39,000 nucleotides of DNA from assembly GCA_025435555.1 (NCBI GenBank), contig JAIWWG010000164.1, positions 1 to 39,000 on the forward strand, read 5' to 3'. A model generated the notes under the pieces. It was not told the DNA's origin. It did no database searches and saw only the letters and a program-made list of their open reading frames with translations. This document shows positions 1-9,865 of this stretch, one piece after another; the first letter of the stretch is position 1, and the number at the start of each line of letters is the position of its first letter. Made by a program: the position numbers and the translations under genes. This DNA comes from Chytriomyces cf. hyalinus JEL632. Lineage: Eukaryota > Chytridiomycota > Chytridiomycetes > Chytridiales > Chytriomycetaceae.

Positions 1-86
1 TTCTGCATGGACTCGACGCGGAGAACCTTGGACGCTTGCTTGGCCGTGCGTTGCATTTCGATGGACTTTTCTTCGACTTGGAGCAT
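1..86 (-). CDS. 5' end of an unidentified gene, cut by the window edge
   Basis: On the minus strand an ATG at 86 opens a frame that stays open to the window edge (28 codons). The residues are charged and helix-prone (MLQVEEKSIEMQRT then AKQASKVLRVESMQ), which could be the start of a coiled coil. A good 3' splice site (T-rich tract ending GCAG, 88-100) lies just before the ATG, so the real exon may begin there and the ATG may be internal. Codon use (GTC, AAG, CGC, GCC) resembles the clear genes of the window. The product cannot be identified from this much sequence. Confidence 0.35.
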   Translation of the reverse strand, partial: MLQVEEKSIEMQRTAKQASKVLRVESMQ

Positions 87-260
87 GGCTGCAAAAAATT
101 CAAAGTAACCGCAAATGTTCAAAAAATGAGAGGCGGCTCTTTTTTCTTTATTTATACGCACAGTCAGCCGGTTCTGTCCGACGTCATCTTCGAATGGAAA
201 TTGCTCATTTGGACGAGCTCCCGTAACTTGTGATCCCCCACACCCACTTGGAGATAACGA

Positions 261-1318
261 TCACGCGGCAGACTTCACGACACTGCTCGATGAGTTTATC
301 TTGTTTGCCCCGCTGTTGCTGTTCTTTGTTGGCTCCCGCCCTTGGAGGGACGCAATCTTCCTCTCATCAGCCCAGAAAAGCTCCGCATTCAATGCACGAG
401 TGTACATGTAGTTCTGCAGCATGTATGCCACGAGAATGGTCATTTGATCAGCGACGTTCAAATTCACGTATAACAGGTATGAGTTGACGGAAAGGATCAA
501 CACCGAGCGCAGTACTGAGAGCAAGGTTCAATTACATGCTTCATCGACGAGCGATGACTTACCGTTGTCCTTCACAATCATTTCTCCAAGCTTCCCGAAG
601 GAAGTAAACAAGTACTGGAAGTTGAACCCGATCGACACGACCGTGCAAAACGCGTCGCAAATCAAATCGGCCGCGTTGTATCCGAATCCACTCAACGGGT
701 ACTGATAGTACGCGCAAATATCCGTCTCTGGATCGTAAACACCAGTGGACATTGCAATGTCCCAGCCGGTCCAAACAGCTCGATGAGCAACAATCACAAA
801 ATTGCAGTACAAAACGACTCTGTTGTTTCTGCTGACGGCGTACGTCTTGTAAAGCATGAATACGTCTGCATAAAGAATGCGTGTTATTGAGTTTCAAAAT
901 CATGCAATAAAAATATTTGACTCACCGTAACTCACGTAAAACAGGTGCGATGCGACATTCGACATTGTATTCAACATGACGCAGTTTTCCTTGACTGCAA
1001 AGGAACTCAGAGTAAAGAACACCATGTAGATGATGCACCACACATTGAAAACAAGCATCAACCATGCAATCTTCCAAAAATTGTTGCTGCCGCCCTTTTT
1101 AAAGAGTCGCAAAAGGATGCTGATGATGCCTGTGAATGAAATCTCAATCACCAGACCGACGATAATCGAAAGGAACGCATTTTCGGAAATCGAGAGACCG
1201 CCACCACGTTGCTGCTGTCATCCACAGCAGCAACGGTAGAGGTTGTAGTGTTTGTGAATGTCGCGTTCGCCGAGATCGATGTGCTGGCGTTGTTGGACAT
1301 GTGTTGAAGGCTGGCCAT
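261..1318 (-). pseudogene. 7TM-like membrane protein, copy 1 of the array, frameshifted in exon 1
   Basis: Three exons on the minus strand: about 1318-926, 865-563 and 514-261, with donors G|GTGAG and G|GTAAGT. Exon 1 starts MASLQHMSNN, followed by a Ser/Thr/Asn-rich tail with several N-x-S/T sites (probably extracellular), then TM1 and TM2. Exon 2 carries the family motif LYKTYAVS, a W..WD.A segment and the ADLICDAFCTVVSI helix. Exon 3 holds the last helices and ends in a polar tail. The ATG frame and the TM1 frame do not agree: relative to copy 4 one base is missing (or two are extra) near 1199-1235, and TM1 has no ATG of its own. The gene is therefore probably broken unless a small intron or another start rescues it. 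Copy 4 is its closest relative. Function unknown; a receptor-like role is only a guess from topology. Confidence 0.65.
1208..1234. repeat. Inverted repeat at the frameshift of copy 1
   Basis: GTTGCTGCTG (1208-1217) and CAGCAGCAAC (1225-1234) form perfect 10-bp arms around a 7-nt loop. The hairpin sits exactly where copy 1 loses frame relative to copy 4, and copy 4 does not have it. Confidence 0.8.
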
Positions 1319-1540
1319 GGGCAGCCGCGTTTTTAGAATGAGGTTGTTTGATCAGTTCAAAGCGCTTTGACAATTTTTCATGTTGGACATTTGGAATGCA
1401 AAGTTCGTTCTCTTCAGAGAACTAAACAGCCGGAATGCGTGCATCCATCAACATGTTGAAGAGGATTACCTTGACAATGCGTTCCAAAATGACAGATCTT
1501 CGCAGCAAACGATTTGAAAATGTTTTGTATTCCATTTCAA

Positions 1541-2703
1541 TCATGGTGCACTGTTTTGTGGATTGAAGCTGTTTTGATGTGTCGAATTTTGCAGGTTCCC
1601 CGCCTTTTGCAGCTGCGAAGTTCGCTGGCTGGTGCTTCGTTTTACAGCAGATCCACCTGAATGCCGTCCACTGCCAGTGCCAACATTGGTTGAATTCTCC
1701 ATCGCACTCCTGCGCTCCTCAACCCAAAACGTCTCTGCATTCACTGCACGCGTATAAGCGTAGTTTTGAAGCATGTACGCCATCAGAATTGTCATGAGGT
1801 CCTCAACATGCAAATTGATGTACATGACATACGAGTTGATGGACAGAATCAAGACGGACCGCAGGACTGGGCAGTGGAAAAGGCAAAGATGCCAACCTTA
1901 ATTTGATGCTTTTATCATCAAAGAAAAATGATAGCCTCACTGTTCTCCTTTGCTACAACCTCGGCCAGTTGTCCAAACGAAGTAAACAAGTAGTCCCAGT
2001 TTGCCATAATCGACACGAGCGTGCAAAACGCATCAATGATCAGATCTGCAGTGTTAAATCCGAATCCGACTAGCGGGTATTGGTTGTAGTAGCACATATC
2101 TGTGACCGGGGCAACAACACCGCCGGACTTGGCAAGGTCCCACAGGCTCCACACAAGGCGATGGGCAAGAAGAAGGGCACTGAAGGCCAGCACTCGTTTG
2201 TTGCGCTTGCTGACTGCGTATGTCTTGTACAGCAAAAAGACGTCTGCGAACGAACGCGTGATTAGTCATCCATAAAAATGTTCGCCGAAAATTAGAGTGC
2301 CCAATCAAAAAAGAATCCACTCCGTTGCTTTACCACATGTCACATAAAAAGAATGACCCGAAACATTCGACAGCGCGTTGATCACGATACAGTTTTCCTT
2401 GACCGCAAAGTTACTGAGTGTCAAAAACACCATGAACACGATGCACCACACGTTGCATAACAACATCAGACACGCCATTTTCCAGAAGTTCTTGCTTTCT
2501 TTTCTCAGCATGCGCAGTGTGATTGCCAGGATCCCGGTGAATGACACTTCGATCGCGAGTCCAACAATGATCGACAGCAACGCGAATTGCGAGATCGAAA
2601 GGCCGCCTTCCCTGTTGGATTCCGGTTCAAGCGTGGGATTGGAGCTGCCGTTGGATGCGACATTCGAGGAATCAGAGTTTGCGAAACTGACCAGGCGATG
2701 CAT
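1541..2703 (-). CDS. 7TM-like membrane protein, copy 2, the only intact array member
   Basis: Exons 2703-2334, 2243-1941 and 1866-1541 join in phase to give about 332 residues with no internal stop. The chosen start is the first ATG (MHRLVSFANS) of the open exon. The frame runs farther upstream, so an extra 5' exon is possible. Predicted order: polar N-terminus with N-x-S/T sites, TM1 (FALLSIIVGLAIEVSFTGIL), TM2 (FWKMACLMLLCNVWCIVF), a third helix spanning the exon 1/2 junction, DVFLLYKTYAVS, the W..WD.A.S.G motif, FNTADLIIDAFCTLVSI, and two final helices in exon 3 (LRSVLILSINSY and DLMTILMAYMLQNYAYTRA). The tail is Ser/Gln/Asn-rich. Intron positions match those of the three other copies; copy 3 is the nearest relative. 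I recognise no named family. The seven helices and glycosylatable N-terminus suggest a lineage-specific surface receptor or channel, which is inference. Confidence 0.75.
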
Positions 2704-2941
2704 TGCAGGGCAGGACAAGTGTTTGTTTATCGACAAGTTCCATATCGACAAGTTCAAAAAAAAAAAAAAAACGTTTCCGCCGTGTTTTTCACAAAAAATA
2801 AATGGTGGGAGCGCAGATCTGGTAAAAGCTTACAGACATGTGTAGCTTTATAATCGCATTCCCGCTGAACTGACAGTGCTGTTGCAGTGTGTCGAGTCAG
2901 TGTCACTTCTACCGTTTCCCAACACATTATTTCTCCTCCAA

Positions 2942-4202
2942 TCATGACGCACTGTTCTGGGGATTGAAGCTGCTTCCATGAGTGGAGTTTTGCAGGGCCC
3001 TTGTCTTTTGCATTTGCTGCTGGATAATTCTCGCTTTGCCGACGTTTCCGCCCCAACGGCCTTCGCTGTCAGCACCAGCATCGGCTGAATTCTGCGTCGC
3101 ACTTCTGCGCTCTTGAACCCAAAATAGCTCTGCATTCACTGCGCGTGTGTAAATGTAGCTCTGAACCATATACGCCGCGAGTATCGTCATAAGGTCCTGC
3201 ACGTACAAGTTGACGCACAAGATGTACGAGTTGACTGACAGAATCAAGATTGACCGCAGAACTGGTCGGGAAAAGAACTCCAAAAATTGAGGCCCGTTTT
3301 TTCTTTTCATCAAAGAGAGACGATGACTTACTATTCTCCTTTGCAGCAACCTCGGCCACTTGTCCAAACGAAGTAAACAAATATGCCCAGTTGGCCACAA
3401 TCGACACGAGCGTGCAAAACGCATCAATGATAAAACCTGCAGTGTTGTATCCGAGCCCACTTCAAGGGTATTGATAGTACGCGCAAACGTCGGTGACCGG
3501 GTCGTAAACACCGTGGACTTGGCGATGTCCCACACAGTCCAAACAGCGCGGTGGGAAATCATAAGGACAATACAGGCCAGCACTGTTTGTTTACGCTTGC
3601 AGATGACGTAGGTTTTAAAGAACATGAACGCGTCTGGAACGAGAGAATTATTCGTAATGAAAATAAGGTTCAACTGCTGATTAGTCATCACACTCGATCA
3701 AAACACGCCATTGTTTACCGTAACTGATGCAGAATAAATGCGCAGAGACATTCGACGAGGAATTGATCAAGACACAGTTCTCTTCGACCGCAAAGAAGCT
3801 GAGTGTGAAAAACACCATGAACTCTATGCACCACACGTTGAAAAACACCATAAGCCATGCTATTTTCCAGAAATTCTTGCTCTCTTTTCTCAGCACGCGT
3901 AGCGTGATTGCCAGAATCCCTGTGAACGACACTTCGATCACGAGTCCAATGAAGATCGATATCAACGAGAATTGCGAAATCGAGAAGCCCGAACCCCCGC
4001 TTCCGTTACTGGCCTCCGGTTCTAGCGGGAGAATGGAGCTGATAGCTGATGTGACATTCGAGGGATCCAAATCTGCAAAGCTGGCCAGGCGATGTAAATG
4101 GGCCAGTGTGTGTTTTGGCTCATCGACAATTTCAACAAAATAAAAACGGTCAAGATTAAAATCAATCTTCAGAGCGCAAACACATCTGGTAAAAGTTAAC
4201 AT
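2942..4202 (-). pseudogene. 7TM-like membrane protein, copy 3, disrupted in exon 2
   Basis: Exons near 4202-3719, 3633-3332 and 3261-2942 keep the family splice sites. Exon 1 is intact and closely related to copy 2 (SFTGILAITLRVLRKESKNF). In exon 2 one base is missing after DIAKST: the other copies have T-G-G-T where this copy has G-G-T, near 3507-3512. The restored frame then meets an in-frame TGA in the codon block that reads YPL in the other copies (about 3459-3466). Exon 3 is open (LRSILILSVNSY). Two independent lesions in one exon make this a pseudogene with fair certainty. The longest simple translation across exon 2 is out of frame through this stretch and should not be taken as the protein. 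Confidence 0.8.
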
Positions 4203-4409
4203 GAGGCGTTACAATGGGTTGCATCAGATATTTCACCAACACACATTCTCGCTGAGCTGATAGCGTGTCCGAGTGCGGCACTGCTACCTTGTTTAAAAAA
4301 CATTCCAAGCAGGCGCCAAATTGTTTCATTCAAAGGCCGCCGCCATCATAACGAAAGGAAATTGCTCCATTGAGCCCCGCAACTTTCACCCCCGCACTTT
4401 GAACCAAGC

Positions 4410-5469
4410 TTATGCGGTAGACTTCACAGCGCTGCTCGATGCGTTAAATTTGGCAGCGTTGTTTGCACTGCGGCTGACGACGGAGGCAGTCTTCCTCTCT
4501 TCTGCCCAGAACATTTCTGCATTCAATGCCCGAGTATACATATAGTTCTGAAGCATGTAAGCCACCAGAATGGTCATTAGATCGCTGACGTTCAGATTCA
4601 CGTACAGCAGGTATGAGTTGACGGAAAGGATCAGAACTGAGCGAAGCACTGCAACAAAAAGCATCAGATCCGGGCTCTCGCTGATGAGGGATCATCTTAC
4701 CGTTATCTTTCACAATCATTTCCCCAAGTTTCCCGAACGAAGCAAACAAGTACTGGAAGTTGAACCCGATCGACACGACCGTGCAAAACGCGTCGCAAAT
4801 CAAATCGGCCGCATTGTATCCGAATCCACTCAACGGGTACTGATAGTACGCGCAAATGTCAGTCTCTGGATCGTAAACGCCAGTGGACTTTGCAATGTCC
4901 CAGCCGGTCCAAACAGCTCGATGAGCCACAATAACAAAAATGCAGTACAGAACGACTCTATTGCTTTTACTGACGGCGTACGTCTTGTAAAGCATGAATA
5001 CGTCTGCATAAAGAATGCGTGTTATTGAGTTTCAAAATCATGCAAATGAATTATGCATCAGGACTATCTCACCGTAACTCACGTAAAACATGTGCGAGGA
5101 GATGTTTGACATTGTGTTGATCACGACGCAGTTTTCCTTGACTGCAAAGAAGCTCAGTGTGAAGAACACCATGTAGATGATGCACCACACATTGAAAAAG
5201 AGCATCAGCCAAGCAATCTTCCAAAAGTTGTTGCTCCCGCCCTTCTTAAAGAGTCACAGAGATATGGTGATGATGCCCGTGAATGAAATTTCAATCACGA
5301 GACCGACAATAATTGAGAGGAACGCGTACTGGGGGATCGAGAGACCCGATCCACCACCGCTACCGCTACCGTCTGCAGTGACAAGAGTAGAGTTTGTAGC
5401 GCTTGTAAATGTCGAATTCGTCGAAACTGATATGTTGGCGTTGTTAGACATGCGTTGAAAGTGAACCAT
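4410..5469 (-). pseudogene. 7TM-like membrane protein, copy 4, with a nonsense codon between TM1 and TM2
   Basis: Exons 5469-5073, 5003-4701 and 4648-4410 join in phase. The start MVHFQRMSNN matches copy 1, and the N-terminal tail has several N-x-S/T sites and a Gly/Ser stretch. After the TM1 motif SFTGIITISL the codon at 5256-5254 is TGA, where copy 1 has CGA (Arg) in the same context. The remainder (LFKKGGSNNFWKIAW, LYKTYAVS, the ADLICDAFCTVVSI helix and exon 3) is open. The change is a single C-to-T transition in a CpG, so the lesion looks young. Copies 1 and 4 also share their 5' and 3' flanks, pointing to a segmental duplication. Function unknown. Confidence 0.75.
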
Positions 5470-5669
5470 TGGGAGTCGTGCTTTTAAAATGGGGTTGTTT
5501 GACAAGTATTTTTTTGTGTTGACAATTCCATCAGGGTGCAACGGCTGAATTTCGTTCTTCAAAAACTAATCGGCCAAATCGCGTCCTTCCGTTAACAAGT
5601 TGGAGCGAATTAACAAGATAGTACTTCAAAATGATGGATATAGATCGAAATGTTCAAAGCTGGAGGCGT

Positions 5670-5893
5670 TGTATTTCTTTAATAACTGTCAGCCGATTCA
5701 ATCCGGCGCCATCACAAAGAAATTGCTCATTTGAGTGACCCAACAACTTGTACCCCACACCCGAACCCACCCCGTTTTCAAACACGATCATATCGCTGGC
5801 TTCACGGCACCACTAGATGTGTTCAACTTTGCGGCATTGCTTGCGCCCAGACCCTGAAGCGGATTGAGGATTCTCTTGCACGAGCGTCCGAAG
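5670..5893 (-). pseudogene. 3' remnant of a fifth array copy
   Basis: The + strand from about 5675 (AATAACTGTCAGCCG, then GAAATTGCTCATTTG near 5718) matches the 3' flanks of copies 1 (from about 158) and 4 (from about 4355). The reverse strand near 5800-5860 encodes SNAAKLNTSSGAVKPA, which matches the C-terminus of copy 4 (NNAAKFNASSSAVKS). Nothing of exons 1, 2 or the body of exon 3 follows before the E2 gene. I read it as the truncated end of another copy. Confidence 0.7.
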
Positions 5894-6047
5894 TGCCAAC
5901 CTCACATTAGCCCTTTGCGAATGAAGTGATCACCTCGTCTGTCTGTATGAGTTGGAAGTGATAAGGAACGATGTGATAAACAAAAAAGAGTTTTCTCAAG
6001 ATTTTTCCCTTTGAATATTAATAAAAAAAAGGCAGTAAAACCAAAAA

Positions 6048-8632
6048 ATGCTCTCCCGTGCAAGTTCCATTCCCTCACGGATGGTCTCCCGAGTGGCAGC
6101 CGCGTCGTGCACCATTGCCGCAGCAAGAACCGCAGCAGTGTTGACCGCTGGACGACGTGCCAATTCAACCGTGTCTGTGGGAGCGTATTCATGGTGAGCA
6201 GTGGTGGGGACATGGGAAGAGGGACCTTCGTTTAACACTCTCAAGCAGCGCTATTCCATCAACTCGAATTGCTTCAGTCAAATCGATGCAGATGCGCGGA
6301 TACGCTTCCAAGTGTGAGTGATGGATGCTGGGTGCTGTCTTTTGCTGTTTTTTCATTCACCATCCCCTCCCGCAAACTACAGCCTTCCCTCCCCACGTTA
6401 TCATGAACATGCCGGCTCTGTCTCCAACAATGACGCAAGGTATCCCATTCCCGCTTCCGTATACCCGAGATGATGCTTTCCCTCCAATTCCGCCTCGTCA
6501 AATTTCCTTATCACTTCACCCGCGGAAAAATATCGCAATGCTGCGAAATTATTCAAAACGGCTTCTGATCGAGCGAATTTCCCTTCTATGCGAAACGTTA
6601 AAACAGGAAACATTGGTGTGTGGAAGAAGAAGATTGGCGACTCGATCCAACCTGGTGATGTTTTGGTGGAGATCGAAACGGACAAGGCATCCATGGACTT
6701 TGAATGTCAGGAGGAAGGGTTCTTGGCTCAGACTTTCTTGAAGACTGGAGACAAGGATGTTCCTGTTGGCACAGTTGAGTTCACATTATGATTTTTTTTT
6801 TTGAGATCGAAGCGAGGCATCGTCAATCCAGCTGGACACATAACGATCTTGGCGAACACGATATGGTCTCGCAGACTCCAATACATGAAACTGAATGCAA
6901 ATCTGTTTCCTCAGGCACTCTGCGTGTTTGCTGAGAACCAGGCCGACATTCCCGCGTTCGCCAACTTTTCTTTGGCAGACATTGGCGGCGCAGCTCCCGC
7001 ACCTGCTGCACCAGCTGCACCTGTTTCGACTCCTGCGGCGTCATCTGCGCCAGTATCGAAAAGTTCGGACTTTCCTGCTCACACTTTGATGGGAATGCCA
7101 GCCCTCTCTCCAACAATGACTCAAGGAAATGTGGGAACTTGGAAGAAAAAGGTCGGCGACAAAGTTGTGCCTGGAGACACCTTGGTCGAAATTGAGACTG
7201 ACAAGGCCTCGATGGACTTTGAGTGTCAAGAAGAGGGTTACCTTGCCAAAGTGTTTGTTGAAGCTGGAACTAAAGACGTTCTTGTCGGAACAGTTGAGTG
7301 ATTCATTCATGTTCGATTCTGACGGCATTTTCTAAAAATTTCGCGTTTTTGCAGGCCCTGTGCATTCTTGCTGACAGCGCCGATGGAATCGCTAAGTTCG
7401 AAGGCTTTACAGTCGGATCTGGAGTTCCATCTACCGATGCGCCAGCTGCTCCCGCCGCAGCCGCAGCGCCCTCGGCCAATGCATCGACCCCTTCAACTGT
7501 CGCCGCTGCACCAGCTAGAAAGGCTGGCGGTAATTCCAAATTTCTTGTTTTTGTTCACAAATCGCATTCTTATCTCTCTTTCGACACGCTTCAGAGCGCC
7601 TGATTGTCAGTCCAGCTGCCAAATTTATCGCCGCGCAAAAGGGTATCCCTCTCGAAAACATCGTTGGAACTGGTCCAAAGGGTCGCATTCTTAAGGGCGA
7701 TGTGTTGAGCTACAAAGGGGCCCCAGCCGCTGCTGCGAAATCTGCTGCGCCATCCTACGCTGCATCTGCTCCAGCACCTGTTTCCTTCACCCCAGCTCCA
7801 CCATCTGCCCAGGCGTACATTGACACTCCAGTCTCCAACATTCGAAAAGTCATTGCCGCACGTTTGACCGAATCCAAGCAGAGCATTCCTCACTACTACT
7901 TGACGATTGAACTTGATGCTGATCAGGTGTTGAATGTTCGCGAGAGTTTGAACAAGCAAGCAAACGGACGCTTCAAGATTTCCGTTAATGACTTTGTCAT
8001 TAAGGCGTCGAGTCTTGCTCTTAGAGATGTTCCAGCCGTTAACAGCGCGTGGCAAGGATCATTCATCCGAGAGTATGTTCTTTCTTTAAACGACTTGAGT
8101 ATGGGTCACAGTCTGACTGATGCCTTTTTCGATTCATAGATACCAGACGTCGGACATCGCAATTGCTGTCGCCACCGAAAACGGACTGATTACTCCAATT
8201 GTTCAAAGCGCGGAAGGCAAGGGACTGAGCGTCATTGCCAACAACGTAAAGAGCTTGGCCGAAAAAGCGCGTGATGGAAAGCTTCAACCCCATGAATACC
8301 AGGTACACTTTCATCTGCCGTTTTGAAGTGTTGAAGCATGCTTATCTTGAATTCAAAAACAGGGCGGTTCATTCACAATCAGCAACCTCGGAATGTTTGG
8401 AATCAAATCCTTCACTGCCATCATCAACCCTCCCCATGCAGCCATTCTCGCCGTCGGAGGCGTTGAGGAGAAACTCGTCATTGATGCAAAGGCCGAGAAG
8501 GGCTTCCGCTCAAAGAAAGTGTTTAATGTTACTTTGAGTTGCGATCACCGCGTTGTGGATGGAGCTGTTGGAGCCAAATGGTTGCAAGCATTTAAGGGAT
8601 ACATTGAGAACCCCATGAGCATGATTCTTTGA
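6048..8632 (+). CDS. Pyruvate dehydrogenase E2 (dihydrolipoamide acetyltransferase), two lipoyl domains
   Basis: Nine exons (6048-6193, 6249-6313, 6383-6439, 6607-6773, 6915-7292, 7355-7529, 7595-8072, 8140-8302, 8363-8632) join in phase into about 632 residues. E2 takes the acetyl group from E1 on swinging lipoyl-lysine arms and passes it to CoA in the mitochondrial matrix. Order: an Arg/Ser/Ala-rich mitochondrial targeting peptide (about 1-65); lipoyl domain 1 ([18 protein letters not shown], Lys about 116); an Ala/Pro linker; lipoyl domain 2 with the same motifs (Lys about 242); a second Ala/Pro linker; the E1/E3-binding domain ([13 protein letters not shown], about 331-369); and the catalytic domain ending in DHRVVDG (His about 605). 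Each lipoyl domain ends at an intron with the unusual donor GTTGAG, so the domain was duplicated with its exon boundary. The 3' UTR is T-rich. Confidence 0.96.
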
Positions 8633-8963
8633 TTACTTTTTTTTTTAAGTTTTGTAGAGAGTCGTCGTTAGTATTACAACGGTTACCTGTTGCCCCATCG
8701 TTTTTTTTTGTTTCATTTCTGGAGGGTTTAAAACCCTTTTTTTTTCTAATTCTTGCACGCGCTGCCTCTCAAATATACGCGACAATATGATCAATCCAAA
8801 TAGTATCAGTTCCACGTGGCAGAGAAGAGGAAGGAACTGGGTAGAATGAATGATTCACACCTCTTGAAAATGGCGTTCGTGACAAACTGGAAACCAAGCA
8901 AATAAAAACATTTGTCATCTTCATCTTCTGATTACCCTGTTCATAAAACCCAAGAAGAACAAC
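8633..8963. other. E2 to GNAT intergenic spacer
   Basis: Holds the T-rich 3' UTR of the E2 gene (several T8-T9 runs between 8637 and 8750) and the A-rich leader of the acetyltransferase. I see no gene or strong structure here. Confidence 0.6.
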
Positions 8964-9512
8964 ATGATAATCATTCAGGCAACCTCGCAGCATGTGCCAG
9001 TCATTGCCAGGATGGCCAAAGAGACATACGTGGAAAACTACAGCCAGTACTACACTGGGGAGAAGTTGGAAAAGCTGGAAGCGCATGTTGCCACATATCA
9101 CACACATGAACAAATCCAGGCGGACTTGGATGGTGGTGAACAAGTGTTCTTTGTATGTGAAGACGCGGATCGAGAGGGTCTGAATCCGCTTGGGTTCTGC
9201 CAAGTTAGGCGCAAGACACCACGGCAAGTTCTACCTGAGCTGTCGGCAGAGTATCCGGAGCCGTGCTGGGAGATTCGCAGGTGCTACGTGTTAAGAGGGA
9301 ATCAGGGCAAGAATGCGGGGTCATTGTTGATGCAAGCCGCGCTTTCAAAAGTGAAGGAGGCAGGGGCAAAGACCATGTGGTTGTTTGTTTTAAAAGACAA
9401 TGTCAACGCGCAAAGGTTTTACCAAAAGTTTGGGCTTGAAAATGTGGGACACTCGTTCTTCTATTACGCTGGGACGACGAGTTTGTTTGTGAAGCAAGTG
9501 CAAGCAGAATAA
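8964..9512 (+). CDS. GNAT-family N-acetyltransferase, copy 1
   Basis: Single exon, 182 residues, starting MIIIQATSQHVPVIARMAKE, the standard beginning of a GNAT fold. The acetyl-CoA-binding motif A is RRCYVLRGNQGKNAGSLLM (about 112-130), a variant of R/Q-x-x-G-x-G/A followed by a helix. The C-terminal motif is NAQRFYQKFGLENVG, the NxxAxxFYxKxGF-like signature of single-domain GNAT enzymes. No signal peptide or membrane segment is seen. The enzyme should transfer acetyl from acetyl-CoA to an amine; the substrate cannot be told. A close tandem copy follows at 9866 and is colinear along the whole length. The start is fixed because homology between the copies begins at this Met. Confidence 0.9.
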   Translation: MIIIQATSQHVPVIARMAKETYVENYSQYYTGEKLEKLEAHVATYHTHEQIQADLDGGEQVFFVCEDADREGLNPLGFCQVRRKTPRQVLPELSAEYPEPCWEIRRCYVLRGNQGKNAGSLLMQAALSKVKEAGAKTMWLFVLKDNVNAQRFYQKFGLENVGHSFFYYAGTTSLFVKQVQAE

Positions 9513-9579
9513 ACTCTCTATGTATGTTTATTTTCCTGCAGTGTCAAAGAAAATTGAATTTTCTGATTAGTAATATTCA

Positions 9580-9660
9580 TTTGCTGGTATGGATGGATGG
9601 ATATTTGCTGGTATGGATGGATGGATATTTGCTGGTATGGATGGATGGATGCATGCATGC
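9580..9660 (+). repeat. GGAT/TGGA minisatellite
   Basis: Three copies of a 23-bp unit (TTGCTGGTATGGATGGATGG plus ATA) end in a GATG/CATG run. It lies 70 bp after the first acetyltransferase. Together with the CATC array at 9726-9768 it forms a long inverted repeat. Confidence 0.9.
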
Positions 9661-9725
9661 ATTCTCATGTTTCCTTCAATCTTGTGCATCGCAAGGTGAT
9701 AGGTAATATGGAAGGTAGTGGCAAT

Positions 9726-9768
9726 GCATCCATCCATCCATCCATCCATCCATTGCATCCATCCATCG
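9726..9768 (+). repeat. CATC tetranucleotide microsatellite
   Basis: About ten CATC units, interrupted once by a TTG. It is the reverse complement of the GATG units at 9588-9652, so the two arrays can pair across about 70 nt of spacer. Confidence 0.92.
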
Positions 9769-9865
9769 CTGACACATCAGATGTAGAAGCGAGCAGCCAA
9801 TGAATCACAACGTAATCCAATCCAATCGCCTTGTTGACAAACCCAAAAAGAACCAGCTGCATAAA

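Noticed and set aside
9524-9803. Open frames encoding WMDGWMDG-like peptides on both strands
   Set aside because: They are translations of the GGAT and CATC microsatellites and have no other coding character.
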